Source of the DNA: Candidatus Gastranaerophilales bacterium
GTDB taxonomy: Bacteria; Cyanobacteriota; Vampirovibrionia; Gastranaerophilales; Gastranaerophilaceae
Direction: 5' to 3'
NCBI GenBank assembly: GCA_944323475.1
Contig: CALUSQ010000016.1
Coordinates: 1 to 46,545 of the forward strand
Length of the DNA stretch: 46,545 nt
Position numbers and translations under genes: made by a program. Shown piece by piece: positions 9,084 to 18,074 of this stretch (positions are counted from its first letter, which is position 1; each line of letters starts with the position of its first letter). The notes below the pieces were generated by a model. That model saw only the letters and a list, made by a program, of their open reading frames with translations, was not told the DNA's origin and did no database searches.

Positions 9084-9241
9084 TGATTACAACAGAGCAA
9101 TTTGAACTAAAAAAAGTGGACAATCTAACGAGTAGCTATATTGAAGAAGAGCTTAAAAAAAATAATATTGAGCCTCTTCGATGGGCGATTGTCAGTGTCA
9201 ACCCAGATAAATATATTGTCTCTGTGGCATACGAAAAATAA
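9083..9241 (+). CDS. Small 52-residue protein translationally coupled to glmS
   Basis: An ATG overlaps the glmS stop codon by one base (TAATG) and opens 53 codons. The protein starts MITTEQFELKKVDN and ends VSVAYEK. It is acidic in the middle (EEELKK), soluble, and has no signal or membrane segment. The second half (PLRWAIVSVNPDKYIVSVAYEK, read in two parts PLRWAIVSVN and PDKYIVSVAYEK) looks like two beta-strands in a folded domain rather than random translation. The exact coupling suggests co-expression with GlmS. I do not recognise a family. It could be a lineage-specific small protein. Confidence 0.65.
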   Translation: MITTEQFELKKVDNLTSSYIEEELKKNNIEPLRWAIVSVNPDKYIVSVAYEK

Positions 9242-9269
9242 AAGCCTCTGCGTATGTCTAAGCAAAGGC
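9232..9269 (-). terminator. Terminator for the flagellar operon
   Basis: On the minus strand GCCTTTGC and GCAGAGGC (one mismatch) pair around a 10-base loop (arms 9262-9269 and 9244-9251). TTTTATTTTT follows. It lies about 35 bases after the stop of the hook/rod gene and overlaps the last codons of the small plus-strand ORF, so the two transcription units converge here. Confidence 0.6.
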
Positions 9270-9302
9270 ATTAATAAATTAGGATTTTAATATTTTTTAA
9301 GA

Positions 9303-10139
9303 TTATGAACTTATAAGCTGCAAAACTTCTTGTAGAAGAGACTTATTCGTTTGAATAAGTTTGTTTGCTACATCCATTTGCATCTTTGCCTGTTGATAGT
9401 ATGAAATATTGGCTTTAAAATCACAGTTTGACATTTCTAACAATCCGCCTCTTACTTCACCTCTACCGATTACAGGTCTGCCGGATTCTTCTGTTTCTAT
9501 AAATTCGCCTTGTTTTATTTCATACAAACCTTCCGGATTATGAAAGTTCATAATTGCAAGTTTATACAAAGGTACTACATTTTTTCCGCCATCGGATTTA
9601 CCATACAAAATACCGTCACCTTTGAATTCAAATTCGTCATATTTGCCTAAATATTTACCATTGTTGGGATCAATCCACAGTTTTATGTTTGTTGTAGGTA
9701 TATTTACAGCACCGCCTTTGATACCGGTTTCTGCATAGATATCAGCATCAATAGGTTTTGTACCTTGCATGATTTCGCCTTTGTCGTTCAAAATATAACC
9801 TTGAACAGTATAACCACTGGTATTTTTGTAGACACCTTCTTTGTCAAAAGTAAATTCACCCAGTCTTGAATATACAATTTGTCCGTCAGAACGACGTAAT
9901 GTAAAATAGCCTTCACCTTCTAAAAATACGTTTTCGTTAGAAGTACCGGGTGTAGATTTACCTTGACCTACATTTTTGTTGAAACCATCAATAATTGAAG
10001 AGTTCAAAAATGTTTTGAAAGATGCTTGAGTTTCCCTATAACCCGGAGTGTATATATTTGTAAGGTTTTCCGAGATAGCATCCATCCAGTCTGATGTTGC
10101 TTTTTGTGTGTTTAGAGCGTTTACAAATGAATCATTCAT
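9303..10139 (-). CDS. Flagellar hook/basal-body rod family protein (FlgE/FlgF/FlgG type)
   Basis: The 278-residue protein belongs to the axial flagellar family. Its N-terminal helix has the hallmark ISENLTNIYTPGYRE (usual form: NNLANVNTPGYK). The middle has LEGEGYFTLRR, YSRLGEFTFDKEG and GYTVQGY, typical of the FlgG/FlgE core. The C-terminal helix (RGGLLEMSNCDFKANISYY, then IQTNKSLLQEVLQL) matches the family's polymerisation domain. These proteins are exported by the flagellar type III apparatus and need no signal peptide; none is seen. Its length suits FlgF or FlgG better than FlgE, but its place after fliJ and fliK would suit a hook gene. It starts 3 bases after the fliK-like gene, so they are surely co-transcribed. 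Confidence 0.85.
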   Translation of the reverse strand: MNDSFVNALNTQKATSDWMDAISENLTNIYTPGYRETQASFKTFLNSSIIDGFNKNVGQGKSTPGTSNENVFLEGEGYFTLRRSDGQIVYSRLGEFTFDKEGVYKNTSGYTVQGYILNDKGEIMQGTKPIDADIYAETGIKGGAVNIPTTNIKLWIDPNNGKYLGKYDEFEFKGDGILYGKSDGGKNVVPLYKLAIMNFHNPEGLYEIKQGEFIETEESGRPVIGRGEVRGGLLEMSNCDFKANISYYQQAKMQMDVANKLIQTNKSLLQEVLQLISS

Positions 10140-10142
10140 TTT

Positions 10143-10904
10143 TTACTCTCCTTTATCTTCTTTCTGATTTTGTCTTCTTTCACGATTATTTTGATTAGAT
10201 TGTCTGTACATCAAATCATTGTATGGCAGATTTTGTTCATCAAATCTTTGTCTTAGAGAATCAATATTATTTCGCAAATATGCTTCTACTGCTTTGTCAC
10301 CAGGAATAAAATTTGCTGATATTTTACCTTTAGAATCAACCTTCAAAATAACTGAGCAATTATTGTCAAAATCCAATCTGACAGGCTTACCCTCATGGTA
10401 GGCTTTTGAAATTAAATCCATCAAAACTTTTGAAGTCTGTTGTGTTTTGTAAGTAGGACCAATTTCATCTGCAAATTTTATCAGATTTTGAGCATCGCCG
10501 TTTTGTTGCAATGCAAATTGTTTATTATCAACCAAATCAACAAAAAACTTTGCATCGTCTTTTGAAATTTTTGCTGTATCAAAGTTATACATGCTTTTCA
10601 TATTTTTAAGACTTGAAACAGTATCAAAGCCAAACTTGTTGATATATTGTTCATTTACATTCATATTCGGATTCATTTGGTTTTGCATATTTTGTTGTTC
10701 AATGCTAACTTTATCCGTACTTTTTGGCTCTTCTAAAAGTTTTTTAAACTCACCTTTTTGTTCTGAAGATTTTTCTTCTTTTACTTCTTCTTTTTTCTGA
10801 GATGAATTAACTTTTTCAGAAGCAGCTGAAGCAGTTTTTTCTGATACTGCTTGAGCTTGGGATTGAGTTTCTGTTTGAGTTGTACTATTTGTTGCTATAT
10901 TCAT
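10143..10904 (-). CDS. FliK-like flagellar hook-length control protein
   Basis: The 253-residue protein has a disordered Gln/Ser/Lys/Glu-rich N-terminal half (about 1-90) and a folded C-terminal part. The stretch about 170-235 (VRLDFDNNCSVILKV, GKISANFIPG, LRNNIDSLRQRFDEQNL) fits the FliK C-terminal Flg_hook pattern of two strands followed by a helix with L-R-x-x-F. In the family this domain talks to FlhB to switch export specificity once the hook is long enough. It overlaps fliJ by 20 bases upstream and lies 3 bases before the hook/rod gene, the order expected for fliJ-fliK. It is shorter than most FliK proteins. The assignment rests on context plus the C-terminal pattern. Confidence 0.7.
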   Translation of the reverse strand: MNIATNSTTQTETQSQAQAVSEKTASAASEKVNSSQKKEEVKEEKSSEQKGEFKKLLEEPKSTDKVSIEQQNMQNQMNPNMNVNEQYINKFGFDTVSSLKNMKSMYNFDTAKISKDDAKFFVDLVDNKQFALQQNGDAQNLIKFADEIGPTYKTQQTSKVLMDLISKAYHEGKPVRLDFDNNCSVILKVDSKGKISANFIPGDKAVEAYLRNNIDSLRQRFDEQNLPYNDLMYRQSNQNNRERRQNQKEDKGE

Positions 10905-11421
10905 TTGTTTCTTTTCCTTCGTTCAAATCCTCGTTATATAAAGGATTTTGCAAAAGCATTTTGAGTTCTTCTTCTTGTTCTTCTTCTTGTTTTTCTTTGT
11001 TTTTTGCAAAATATTTTTGTATTGCAACTTCTGATAAAAGTTTGAGTTCTGCTTTTTTTTCTTCTTCTATATATGCTTCCTTACAATGTTCTTTGTGTTT
11101 TTCAAGTACTTTTACCGCTTTTTCAAGTTCTCTTAGTTTATCTTTTTCTTCATCAAGAGCTTCTTGTGCTTTTTGTCTATCTACTTCCAGATTTTCACCT
11201 TTAACATATAAATGTTTTAGATAGTTGTCATAAGCTTCATACATTGTAAAATCAGCTTGTCTCATATTTACTCTTGTTGAAGCAATTTCCTGATTGTTTC
11301 TTTCAATCAGACCTTCGATTTTCAATACCAGCGCCTGAGCGTTTCTGACATTTTGGAGCTGTTCTTCTTTTTTTCTGATTCTGAAATCCAGAATTTTTTG
11401 AAGTCTGTAACGAAAAGGCAT
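10885..11421 (-). CDS. fliJ: Flagellar FliJ-like export chaperone/stalk protein
   Basis: This 178-residue protein is almost entirely a charged coiled coil. It starts FRYRLQKILDFRIRKKEEQ, the usual FliJ opening (F-x-L-x-x-L-L-x-x-R-x-x-x-E). FliJ is the central stalk of the FliI ATPase ring in the flagellar export gate. A Glu-rich tail (EEEQEEELK) follows the coil. It is the first gene of a three-gene minus-strand operon and overlaps the fliK-like gene. No fliI is next to it: the 295-base gap upstream (11422-11716) is a divergent intergenic region in which I could not single out a convincing promoter. Confidence 0.8.
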   Translation of the reverse strand: MPFRYRLQKILDFRIRKKEEQLQNVRNAQALVLKIEGLIERNNQEIASTRVNMRQADFTMYEAYDNYLKHLYVKGENLEVDRQKAQEALDEEKDKLRELEKAVKVLEKHKEHCKEAYIEEEKKAELKLLSEVAIQKYFAKNKEKQEEEQEEELKMLLQNPLYNEDLNEGKETNEYSNK

Positions 11422-11716
11422 GGGGATCTGATATTTTACTATTACACATCCTAATTATTATGGATTACCCTTGTGATTACTACATCTGTTTGTATGATTA
11501 TGTTTTAATTATTTATAAATTAAAGTCAAATATTTTCTTATAAAAAAAGGTCTAAAAGCTTTATTTATATTACAAAATGTAAAAAAGAATTTTAGAATAA
11601 AAATCCTGTGATAGACTAGATTATAAGGGATTTGTTAAAAATTACTGTATCTTTACTAGCAAAAAATTTTTTGATGAACCTTTAATATATTGGAATTACA
11701 TGTGATTCAAGGGAAA

Positions 11717-12856
11717 ATGGTTACTGTGTCAAGTTTAGTGAATAATTATGTCAACAAACATATAGCCTCCAATAATTTCAGCGCATCTAATAAAAATGCA
11801 AAATCATATATTGATGCTAACTTCCAAGCACATGACAAAGTAAATAAAAATGACAAAAAAAGCAAAGTTGTAAAAGAAGATAAGTTAATTGAAAACACTT
11901 GGAAAAACAGAGTAAAAATCAACTTTGACAAAGCAACAGCAATTCCTTTTGTACATTTTCCCAGAGGTCTTGGAGGAGCACCGGATTACACATTTTTTGA
12001 ATTTTTACAAACAGCAAAATTGCCTTATTACCTAGGTGGTCCTATTCTTGCAGCACTCTTTTATGCCGGAGTAAAAAAAGACAATATGCTTTCAGGAAAC
12101 GCCGCCAAAAATGTAGCAAAACATATGGCATTGGGTGTTGGCTTCTATTATCTGGGGGCAGCAATTGCAAAAGCAATAGTAAATAGAACAGTAAAAACAG
12201 TCCGAGGAATTGACTTAAATCAACCATATGCAAAAGCCGTACCAATGTCTACAAACGATACTGGTGTTTTCCACAAGGATGTAGAATATCATAAAGTTTT
12301 TGAAAGTGCAGATTTTACAAGATGGGATTTGTTATACAACAAAGAAGGTAAAACTCCTAAAGAAATTTCTCAAACATATGCTGACATTGCAAAACATTAC
12401 GGAATCAAAGAAGAGTCAAACGACATAGATGCAACAGTAAAACCATTAATTAAAAAAACAATTATTATGGCCAGAGCTTGGCAATATGCTTTAACAGCAT
12501 TTTTCGTAACCTTGGGAATTGGCATGGCAAATCAACCTGTTTGGGAAAAATCATCAAAAAGCGGTTTTAAAGAAACCATAACAAAAGGCATATTTGGCAA
12601 AGGTCAAAAAATGCAAGAAAGATTAAATGCAGCAAAAGTTACATTGTATGATTATATGCTAAAACCTTTTGTAAAAAGTATAGGTGAATTTTGGAAAGGT
12701 CACAGCAAAGCCTCTTCTATTGCGGGCAAATCTGTCATAATAGCTACAGCAGTTGCAACATTGACATCTATTTTGATGTTAACTAAAAAGACATCAGCAA
12801 AACATCACAAAATCCAAAATTCCGGTACAAATAATATTCAAGAGGAGGCTTCATAA
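11717..12856 (+). CDS. Unknown multi-pass membrane protein, first gene of the membrane/GH13 unit
   Basis: I do not recognise a family. The 379-residue protein has a soluble, Asn/Lys-rich N-terminus (1-75), then hydrophobic segments at about 102-118 (LPYYLGGPILAALFY), 138-155 (LGVGFYYLGAAIAKAIV), 256-272 (QYALTAFFVTLGIGMA) and 340-356 (VIIATAVATLTSILML). There is no cleavable signal. Landmarks GIDLNQPY (164-171), WDLLYNKEGK (203-212) and WQYALTA (255-261) recur at nearly the same positions in the next gene, so the two are paralogs. Start choice is uncertain: ATG 11717 is preferred, with GTG 11702 and TTG 11690 in frame upstream. Its stop overlaps the next ATG by one base, and GAGGAGG for that gene lies within its last codons. 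Confidence 0.75.
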   Translation: MVTVSSLVNNYVNKHIASNNFSASNKNAKSYIDANFQAHDKVNKNDKKSKVVKEDKLIENTWKNRVKINFDKATAIPFVHFPRGLGGAPDYTFFEFLQTAKLPYYLGGPILAALFYAGVKKDNMLSGNAAKNVAKHMALGVGFYYLGAAIAKAIVNRTVKTVRGIDLNQPYAKAVPMSTNDTGVFHKDVEYHKVFESADFTRWDLLYNKEGKTPKEISQTYADIAKHYGIKEESNDIDATVKPLIKKTIIMARAWQYALTAFFVTLGIGMANQPVWEKSSKSGFKETITKGIFGKGQKMQERLNAAKVTLYDYMLKPFVKSIGEFWKGHSKASSIAGKSVIIATAVATLTSILMLTKKTSAKHHKIQNSGTNNIQEEAS

Positions 12857-15800
12857 TGGCAAACCTTTTGAATACAATACCGACATACAAACCTCAAGCA
12901 ACTGTTATCCCTCAAAATCGACAACAGCTTAATAATTTACCGACTTCTTCTGTAAGTAACCCATTTCCTCAAGTTGTTACATATCAATATACACCAGCAA
13001 GACCATTAAGCCCCTCTCAAACAACACCTAAAGGTATAAGACCCAAAGCTGCTAGCGGACATATTGTTAAAGAAAACATTTTTCAATCTGCAGGAAGTAC
13101 CGTAGAATCTTATGCAAATTATTTAAAATATTTTTATAATGCTGCTTTTAAAGGAGAAGGCACAGATTATTCTGTTGGTAAAATAAATGATCTTGCAATA
13201 AGAACAGGATCTCTTGGTATTGCTGCAGTACTTGCATCTTCAAAAATGTTCCCATTCGCAAAAGGAATGGAGTTTGTAGGATTGGCTACTTGGTTTGCTT
13301 CAATGGCTTTATGGCCTCAAATTATTGGTGCTCCAATCAAAGCTAAAACAGGTGTTGATATCAATCAAAAATATATTGATTCTTATGGAAGAAGAAAATT
13401 TGTCTATGAAGATAACCAATATCGTCCAATGGATTTGTACAGACACGTTGATAAAAAAGGTAGGCCATTATCAGAAGATGAATATTACAAAAAATATCAA
13501 GACGATTATGCTTATTTAGATGCGGTAGGCGACAAACTAGGAATTCCCAGAGACATAAAAAACAGACATGAAGCGATTATGAACAAAATGGGACAAGTCG
13601 CAGTTCAAGGTAAAACTTTGTGGATGCTTACAGCCGGTGTTATGACTCCTGTTGTCTCTTCAATAGTGGCAGATGCAGCTCAAAAGCCTTTACAGTCATT
13701 TATTGAAGCAAAGAGATACCAAACTAATGAAAACAGAATAAACAGTTTAGAAAAAATACTGGACAAGCTTCTTGATATAAAAGAAGAATATGGAAAAAGA
13801 AATATCAAAACAAATATTGATGAAGTTATATCTGAATTGGGTATTCAAATTCCAAAAGAAATATCAAATAAATTTGATTCTCTTATAATAAAAGATTGTG
13901 AAATTACAGAAGCTGAATATAACAGACTAAAAGATTTTGTTGAAAATGAATTGAAAAATACAAACTTTGGTCAAAAACTTTCTTTAGCAATGGACAATTT
14001 ATTCACAAAAGGTGGAAAATTCTACCTGCCTAAAGAAAAAATGGGTGACGTACTTGAAATACTATACTCTCAAGAGATGAACACTGTTTCAACACCTTTG
14101 AGAAATGAGTTAGAATATTTGCTCGGAAAATCCGGACAACTCGATGCACAAGAATTTAGCAGACTACAAAAATTTATATCAGAAAGATTTGATGGATCAG
14201 GTCTAAAAGAAGCTTTTGATAGAGTCGTAGCAACTGATATAAAATATACAGAACCTAATATCACACTTTCAGATAAATTACATGAAGGACTTTCAAAAAC
14301 AGCAAAAGATGCTATTACAGAAGCACTTTCACAAATGAAAAAAGAATTTGTAAATACATTACCTGACTCTATTAAAAACTTTGAAGGTCTATCAAGAGAA
14401 GATTATTTAAGAATAATCAGAGAAACCTTCAATGATGGTGCAAAAGAAATGTCTTTTGGAGCAAATCAAGCATTTGAAAACATGACAAAAAGAGTTTTGT
14501 ATGAAAATCTCCAAAGACTAAATATAGATCCTGATGCAATTGATATGATTGCAGAATCATTTAATAAACATATTAAAAAATTCATGGATTCTCAAAGACA
14601 TTACATTATTCCACAAAGGAGAATGACTCAACTTTTCCGTTATATGGAATTGAATAAAGCTCTCATAGCAAAAGTTGAAGAATATCAAGCAGCTTCACTT
14701 ATGAATATAGCAGAATCAATTACTGCTAATTCTTGGAGTAAAATACCTCAAAAATACTTTGAAGCTTTAAACTTTACTAAAGAAGAATTGGGCAGAATAG
14801 CTTCTCTTGATATAAGAAGCTCCAAAAAGTTAATAATCAAAAAACTTGAAGAAGTCGCAAGTGACCCGAAAAAATATGAACAAGTGCTAAAAACAATGTC
14901 AAGATATGCTCAAACAGCTATTTCAAAAGAAGAAAAAGCACTTATAAAACTGGTTGGTACAGCTGATACTCCAGGTGTACTATCAAAAATCAAAGATTTG
15001 ATGAGCTCCGTTGGTGGTGCAAACTTCGGCCATGACATGGGGCAAATGACATCAACATTCTATAGAACAAATATAATTGATGTACAAAATAAATTCAGAA
15101 ATACAGCTGATTCATTTATTAGACCAATAAAAGCACTAGATACATTCAAATATATTGATGAATATGTTAAAAACATACTTGGACACAATCCGCAACAATA
15201 TTCTGACCTTGTATACGGACATATTATGAATAATATTCCCAAAAATATTCACTACCATATGTTTGAAGGTTTATCATATGAACAAGCAGTAAATGCCCTT
15301 AAAGAATACATAAAAGACATAGTTATTGACAAAAATGATATAAATAACTGGACAACAAAATTTGAACATAAAATTCCAGGCTCAGAAAAAAGTTTAAAAT
15401 ACTCATTAGAAATTGTTAAAAAAGTTGCAGGTGCTGTATTTGGAGAATTGCATGATGATACAGCAAGAATTGTTGGAGAAAACTTTGGAAAAACCTGCAA
15501 TATAAATAACACTATTATGCGTTTCCGTAACCTTGCTATTAATTGCAAACTGGCAAGAGATTTTAACAAAGGCGGAGAAGCCTGTTTCATGCAAGATACT
15601 AAACCAGCAGAATCTTTGGCAAGAGAAATTATAGCAGGCAAAAGAGAAAAACTATACCTTTTAGAAGCATTAATAGATGAATTAAAGGCAGAAATTCCTC
15701 TTGATAAAATAAATGGTCCTAAAAATCTTAGAAATACAATAAAAAATGGTTACAATTATAATATTATTGAAGATTTGTTTAATAAAGAAATACTAGAACC

Positions 15801-16044
15801 ACTCAATTGTCGAACATCAAATAAATCTATAGCAGAAATGTCCGGTAAGAATATTTCAGACTTCTTGAAGAATGCAGCAGAAAATATTCGAGCAAGAAAC
15901 AAATGGGCAAAATTCACTTATGGATTGCTTGCAGGAACTTTAGCTTTGACAGGTTTTATAATCCTTTCTATGGGGAGAAAAAATTATTTCAACAAAAACG
16001 TATATGAATACAAAAATGAGCAGCCAAAAGGAAATAAGCAATGA
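12856..16044 (+). CDS. Unknown 1062-residue membrane protein with a long helical region
   Basis: I do not recognise this protein. Residues 1-70 are Pro/Gln/Thr-rich and probably disordered. Hydrophobic helices lie at about 113-129, 138-155 and 255-273. Landmarks GVDINQKY (166-173), MDLYRHVDKKGR (192-203) and LWMLTAGV (255-262) match the preceding gene, so residues about 100-280 are a shared module. Residues about 285-1020 are charged and mostly helical, with an apparent internal duplication (about 335-385 and 415-460). A C-terminal transmembrane helix at about 1027-1045 (YGLLAGTLALTGFIILS) is followed by a short basic tail. An ideal GAGGAGG precedes the ATG, which overlaps the upstream stop (TAATG). 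Its own stop overlaps the GH13 start (ATGA). The layout suggests a membrane-tethered scaffold, which is inference. Confidence 0.8.
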   Translation: MANLLNTIPTYKPQATVIPQNRQQLNNLPTSSVSNPFPQVVTYQYTPARPLSPSQTTPKGIRPKAASGHIVKENIFQSAGSTVESYANYLKYFYNAAFKGEGTDYSVGKINDLAIRTGSLGIAAVLASSKMFPFAKGMEFVGLATWFASMALWPQIIGAPIKAKTGVDINQKYIDSYGRRKFVYEDNQYRPMDLYRHVDKKGRPLSEDEYYKKYQDDYAYLDAVGDKLGIPRDIKNRHEAIMNKMGQVAVQGKTLWMLTAGVMTPVVSSIVADAAQKPLQSFIEAKRYQTNENRINSLEKILDKLLDIKEEYGKRNIKTNIDEVISELGIQIPKEISNKFDSLIIKDCEITEAEYNRLKDFVENELKNTNFGQKLSLAMDNLFTKGGKFYLPKEKMGDVLEILYSQEMNTVSTPLRNELEYLLGKSGQLDAQEFSRLQKFISERFDGSGLKEAFDRVVATDIKYTEPNITLSDKLHEGLSKTAKDAITEALSQMKKEFVNTLPDSIKNFEGLSREDYLRIIRETFNDGAKEMSFGANQAFENMTKRVLYENLQRLNIDPDAIDMIAESFNKHIKKFMDSQRHYIIPQRRMTQLFRYMELNKALIAKVEEYQAASLMNIAESITANSWSKIPQKYFEALNFTKEELGRIASLDIRSSKKLIIKKLEEVASDPKKYEQVLKTMSRYAQTAISKEEKALIKLVGTADTPGVLSKIKDLMSSVGGANFGHDMGQMTSTFYRTNIIDVQNKFRNTADSFIRPIKALDTFKYIDEYVKNILGHNPQQYSDLVYGHIMNNIPKNIHYHMFEGLSYEQAVNALKEYIKDIVIDKNDINNWTTKFEHKIPGSEKSLKYSLEIVKKVAGAVFGELHDDTARIVGENFGKTCNINNTIMRFRNLAINCKLARDFNKGGEACFMQDTKPAESLAREIIAGKREKLYLLEALIDELKAEIPLDKINGPKNLRNTIKNGYNYNIIEDLFNKEILEPLNCRTSNKSIAEMSGKNISDFLKNAAENIRARNKWAKFTYGLLAGTLALTGFIILSMGRKNYFNKNVYEYKNEQPKGNKQ

Positions 16045-18068
16045 TAGTTAACAACATCAATACGAATTCATATAAAATATCACTTAAACCAAGTTTTAAG
16101 GCATCATTGCTTGAGCAGATGTCTCAAAAATACGCACAAAATTCAACTACTGCTCAACAGACATTAGTAAATCCAGCACAAATACCAGTTTCTACTCCTA
16201 TTGCACATCAATATAATACAAATTACGCATCTAACAGTCTTCTAACACTTCTTACAAACAAAACTCAAATTTCAAAAGCAGTAAAAACTGCAGTTAACGC
16301 AACATCAGATATACAAACACCAGAAAATAGTGATTTAACAAATTATAAAAATAACCTTCGTTCTATTTTTCAAAACAATCAAGCAGTAATTTATGCAATG
16401 ATTCCAAGAACATTTAATGCAAAAGATACAGATGACAATGGTCTCATAGAAGGTAATGAAGAACCGGGATATTTTACAAATATGGTAGAACGTCTTGATG
16501 AACTAAAAACATATGGTATAAATACTTTACACTGGCTACCCATTAACCCGCCAGGAGTAATTGCAGCAAAAGGAAATGCCGGTTCTGTATATGCACCTAT
16601 GGATTATCTTTCTATTGACCCTAAATTAGATGATCCAAAAAACCCTAAAAACGTATATGAAGAAGCAAAAGATGCAATAAAAGAATGTCACAAAAGAGAC
16701 ATAAAAGTTATGGTAGACTTACCAAGCTGTATGTCAGTTGATTTATATGATGAAAGACCTGATTTAAGAGCAACTGATGCTGAAGGCAAACCAAAAACTC
16801 CGGAAGGATGGGAAGACATTAGAATGTTCAATCCTTGGAAAGATGCTGACAAAAGAATCTTAAATGAAGATTTAATTGATTATCATAAAAAATTCATTGA
16901 TATGTGCATTGATTTAGGCATTGACGGTATCAGAGCTGATGTTGGAAGAGCTAAGCCACCGGAATTTTGGGATATAATCACTTCTTATGCAAGAAGCAAA
17001 GATCCGGAATTTGCTTTTCTTGCAGAATGCTATACATACGAAGATGCTTCCCCAATGAAAAACATGCCTGCCGATCGACCTGAAGAAGCTTTGCTTGCAG
17101 GATTTGATGCATACTACGGACAATACCATATCTTCAATATATGGAAAGCAAAAGATTTTCATCAATTTATAAAAGATAATTTGAAAATGTCATACAAACA
17201 CAACAAAGGGAAATCACTCATTGGCTCTTTTGCAACCCATGATGATAAAAGTCCAATGTCAAACGGTGGACCGGACTATTGCATGATGACAAATGTTGTT
17301 CAAACAACAGTACCTATGACAAACCCTTATATCGTTACAGGTTATGAATCAGGTGACAGATATATTTATCCTTATGCAAAAAAATATGTTCACCAAACAT
17401 TTAACCAGCTTTTAGAAAACCCTGTTTACAAAGACACAATAAATTCTTTGTTGCATACAAGCAAATTTGAAGACAGAGAAAAATTGAAAAAGCTTTTATC
17501 AAGTCCTGACGTTAATAAAACAGTTGAAGAACTTTCAGAAATACCCGAATACAAAGGTATTATAAGCTTTTTAGAAGAATTTTCTCTAACAAAAGACAAT
17601 ATCAGATATTACATAAATCCGGAACATATTGATATTTTTAATACATCAAGAAAACCAGGTGGACATCATCCGGAAATTGGACAACATTTTGGTTACATGA
17701 TGAATGTTGTAAGACCTCAATATGGTGATCTTATTACAAAGGGTCAATATATAGAACTTAAAGTTGATAACAATGACAGAGATGAAGTCATTGCATATGC
17801 AAGATGCAAAGACGGCAAAACTCTTGTTACAATAGCTAATCACGATGTAAATGCAAGACAAAAAGTTAAAGTTCATGTCCCTGGAATGAAAGAAACACAA
17901 ACACTCAAAGATCTTTCTCCAAAATATGGAACAGGAAGTATCTGGAAAGCAAAAGACAACATCATAGAAATTGACCTCGGTCCTGCACAAGCTCATATTT
18001 TTGAAATAGACGATCCGCAACTGCCAAAACTTGTAAAACCAGGTGATGTTTATCAACAAAATTTATAA
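16041..18068 (+). CDS. GH13-family alpha-amylase-like protein, non-canonical region I, no signal peptide
   Basis: The 675-residue protein has a disordered N-terminus (1-100, with KPSFKAS near residue 16), a GH13 TIM barrel (about 115-600) and a C-terminal beta domain. The three catalytic carboxylates are visible: nucleophile D300 in GIRADVGRA, acid/base E329 in FLAECYT, and D401 in FATHDDKSP with H400 beside it. Region I is unusual: VMVDLPSCMS keeps D226 but has Cys-Met where the family usually has Asn-His. Such enzymes cleave or rearrange alpha-glucosidic bonds. Lack of a signal peptide argues for cytosolic action, for example on glycogen, or delivery by another route. Its ATG overlaps the previous stop by four bases (ATGA), so it is made together with the two membrane proteins. 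The substrate is not predictable. Confidence 0.88.
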   Translation: MIVNNINTNSYKISLKPSFKASLLEQMSQKYAQNSTTAQQTLVNPAQIPVSTPIAHQYNTNYASNSLLTLLTNKTQISKAVKTAVNATSDIQTPENSDLTNYKNNLRSIFQNNQAVIYAMIPRTFNAKDTDDNGLIEGNEEPGYFTNMVERLDELKTYGINTLHWLPINPPGVIAAKGNAGSVYAPMDYLSIDPKLDDPKNPKNVYEEAKDAIKECHKRDIKVMVDLPSCMSVDLYDERPDLRATDAEGKPKTPEGWEDIRMFNPWKDADKRILNEDLIDYHKKFIDMCIDLGIDGIRADVGRAKPPEFWDIITSYARSKDPEFAFLAECYTYEDASPMKNMPADRPEEALLAGFDAYYGQYHIFNIWKAKDFHQFIKDNLKMSYKHNKGKSLIGSFATHDDKSPMSNGGPDYCMMTNVVQTTVPMTNPYIVTGYESGDRYIYPYAKKYVHQTFNQLLENPVYKDTINSLLHTSKFEDREKLKKLLSSPDVNKTVEELSEIPEYKGIISFLEEFSLTKDNIRYYINPEHIDIFNTSRKPGGHHPEIGQHFGYMMNVVRPQYGDLITKGQYIELKVDNNDRDEVIAYARCKDGKTLVTIANHDVNARQKVKVHVPGMKETQTLKDLSPKYGTGSIWKAKDNIIEIDLGPAQAHIFEIDDPQLPKLVKPGDVYQQNL

Positions 18069-18074
18069 AAAAAT

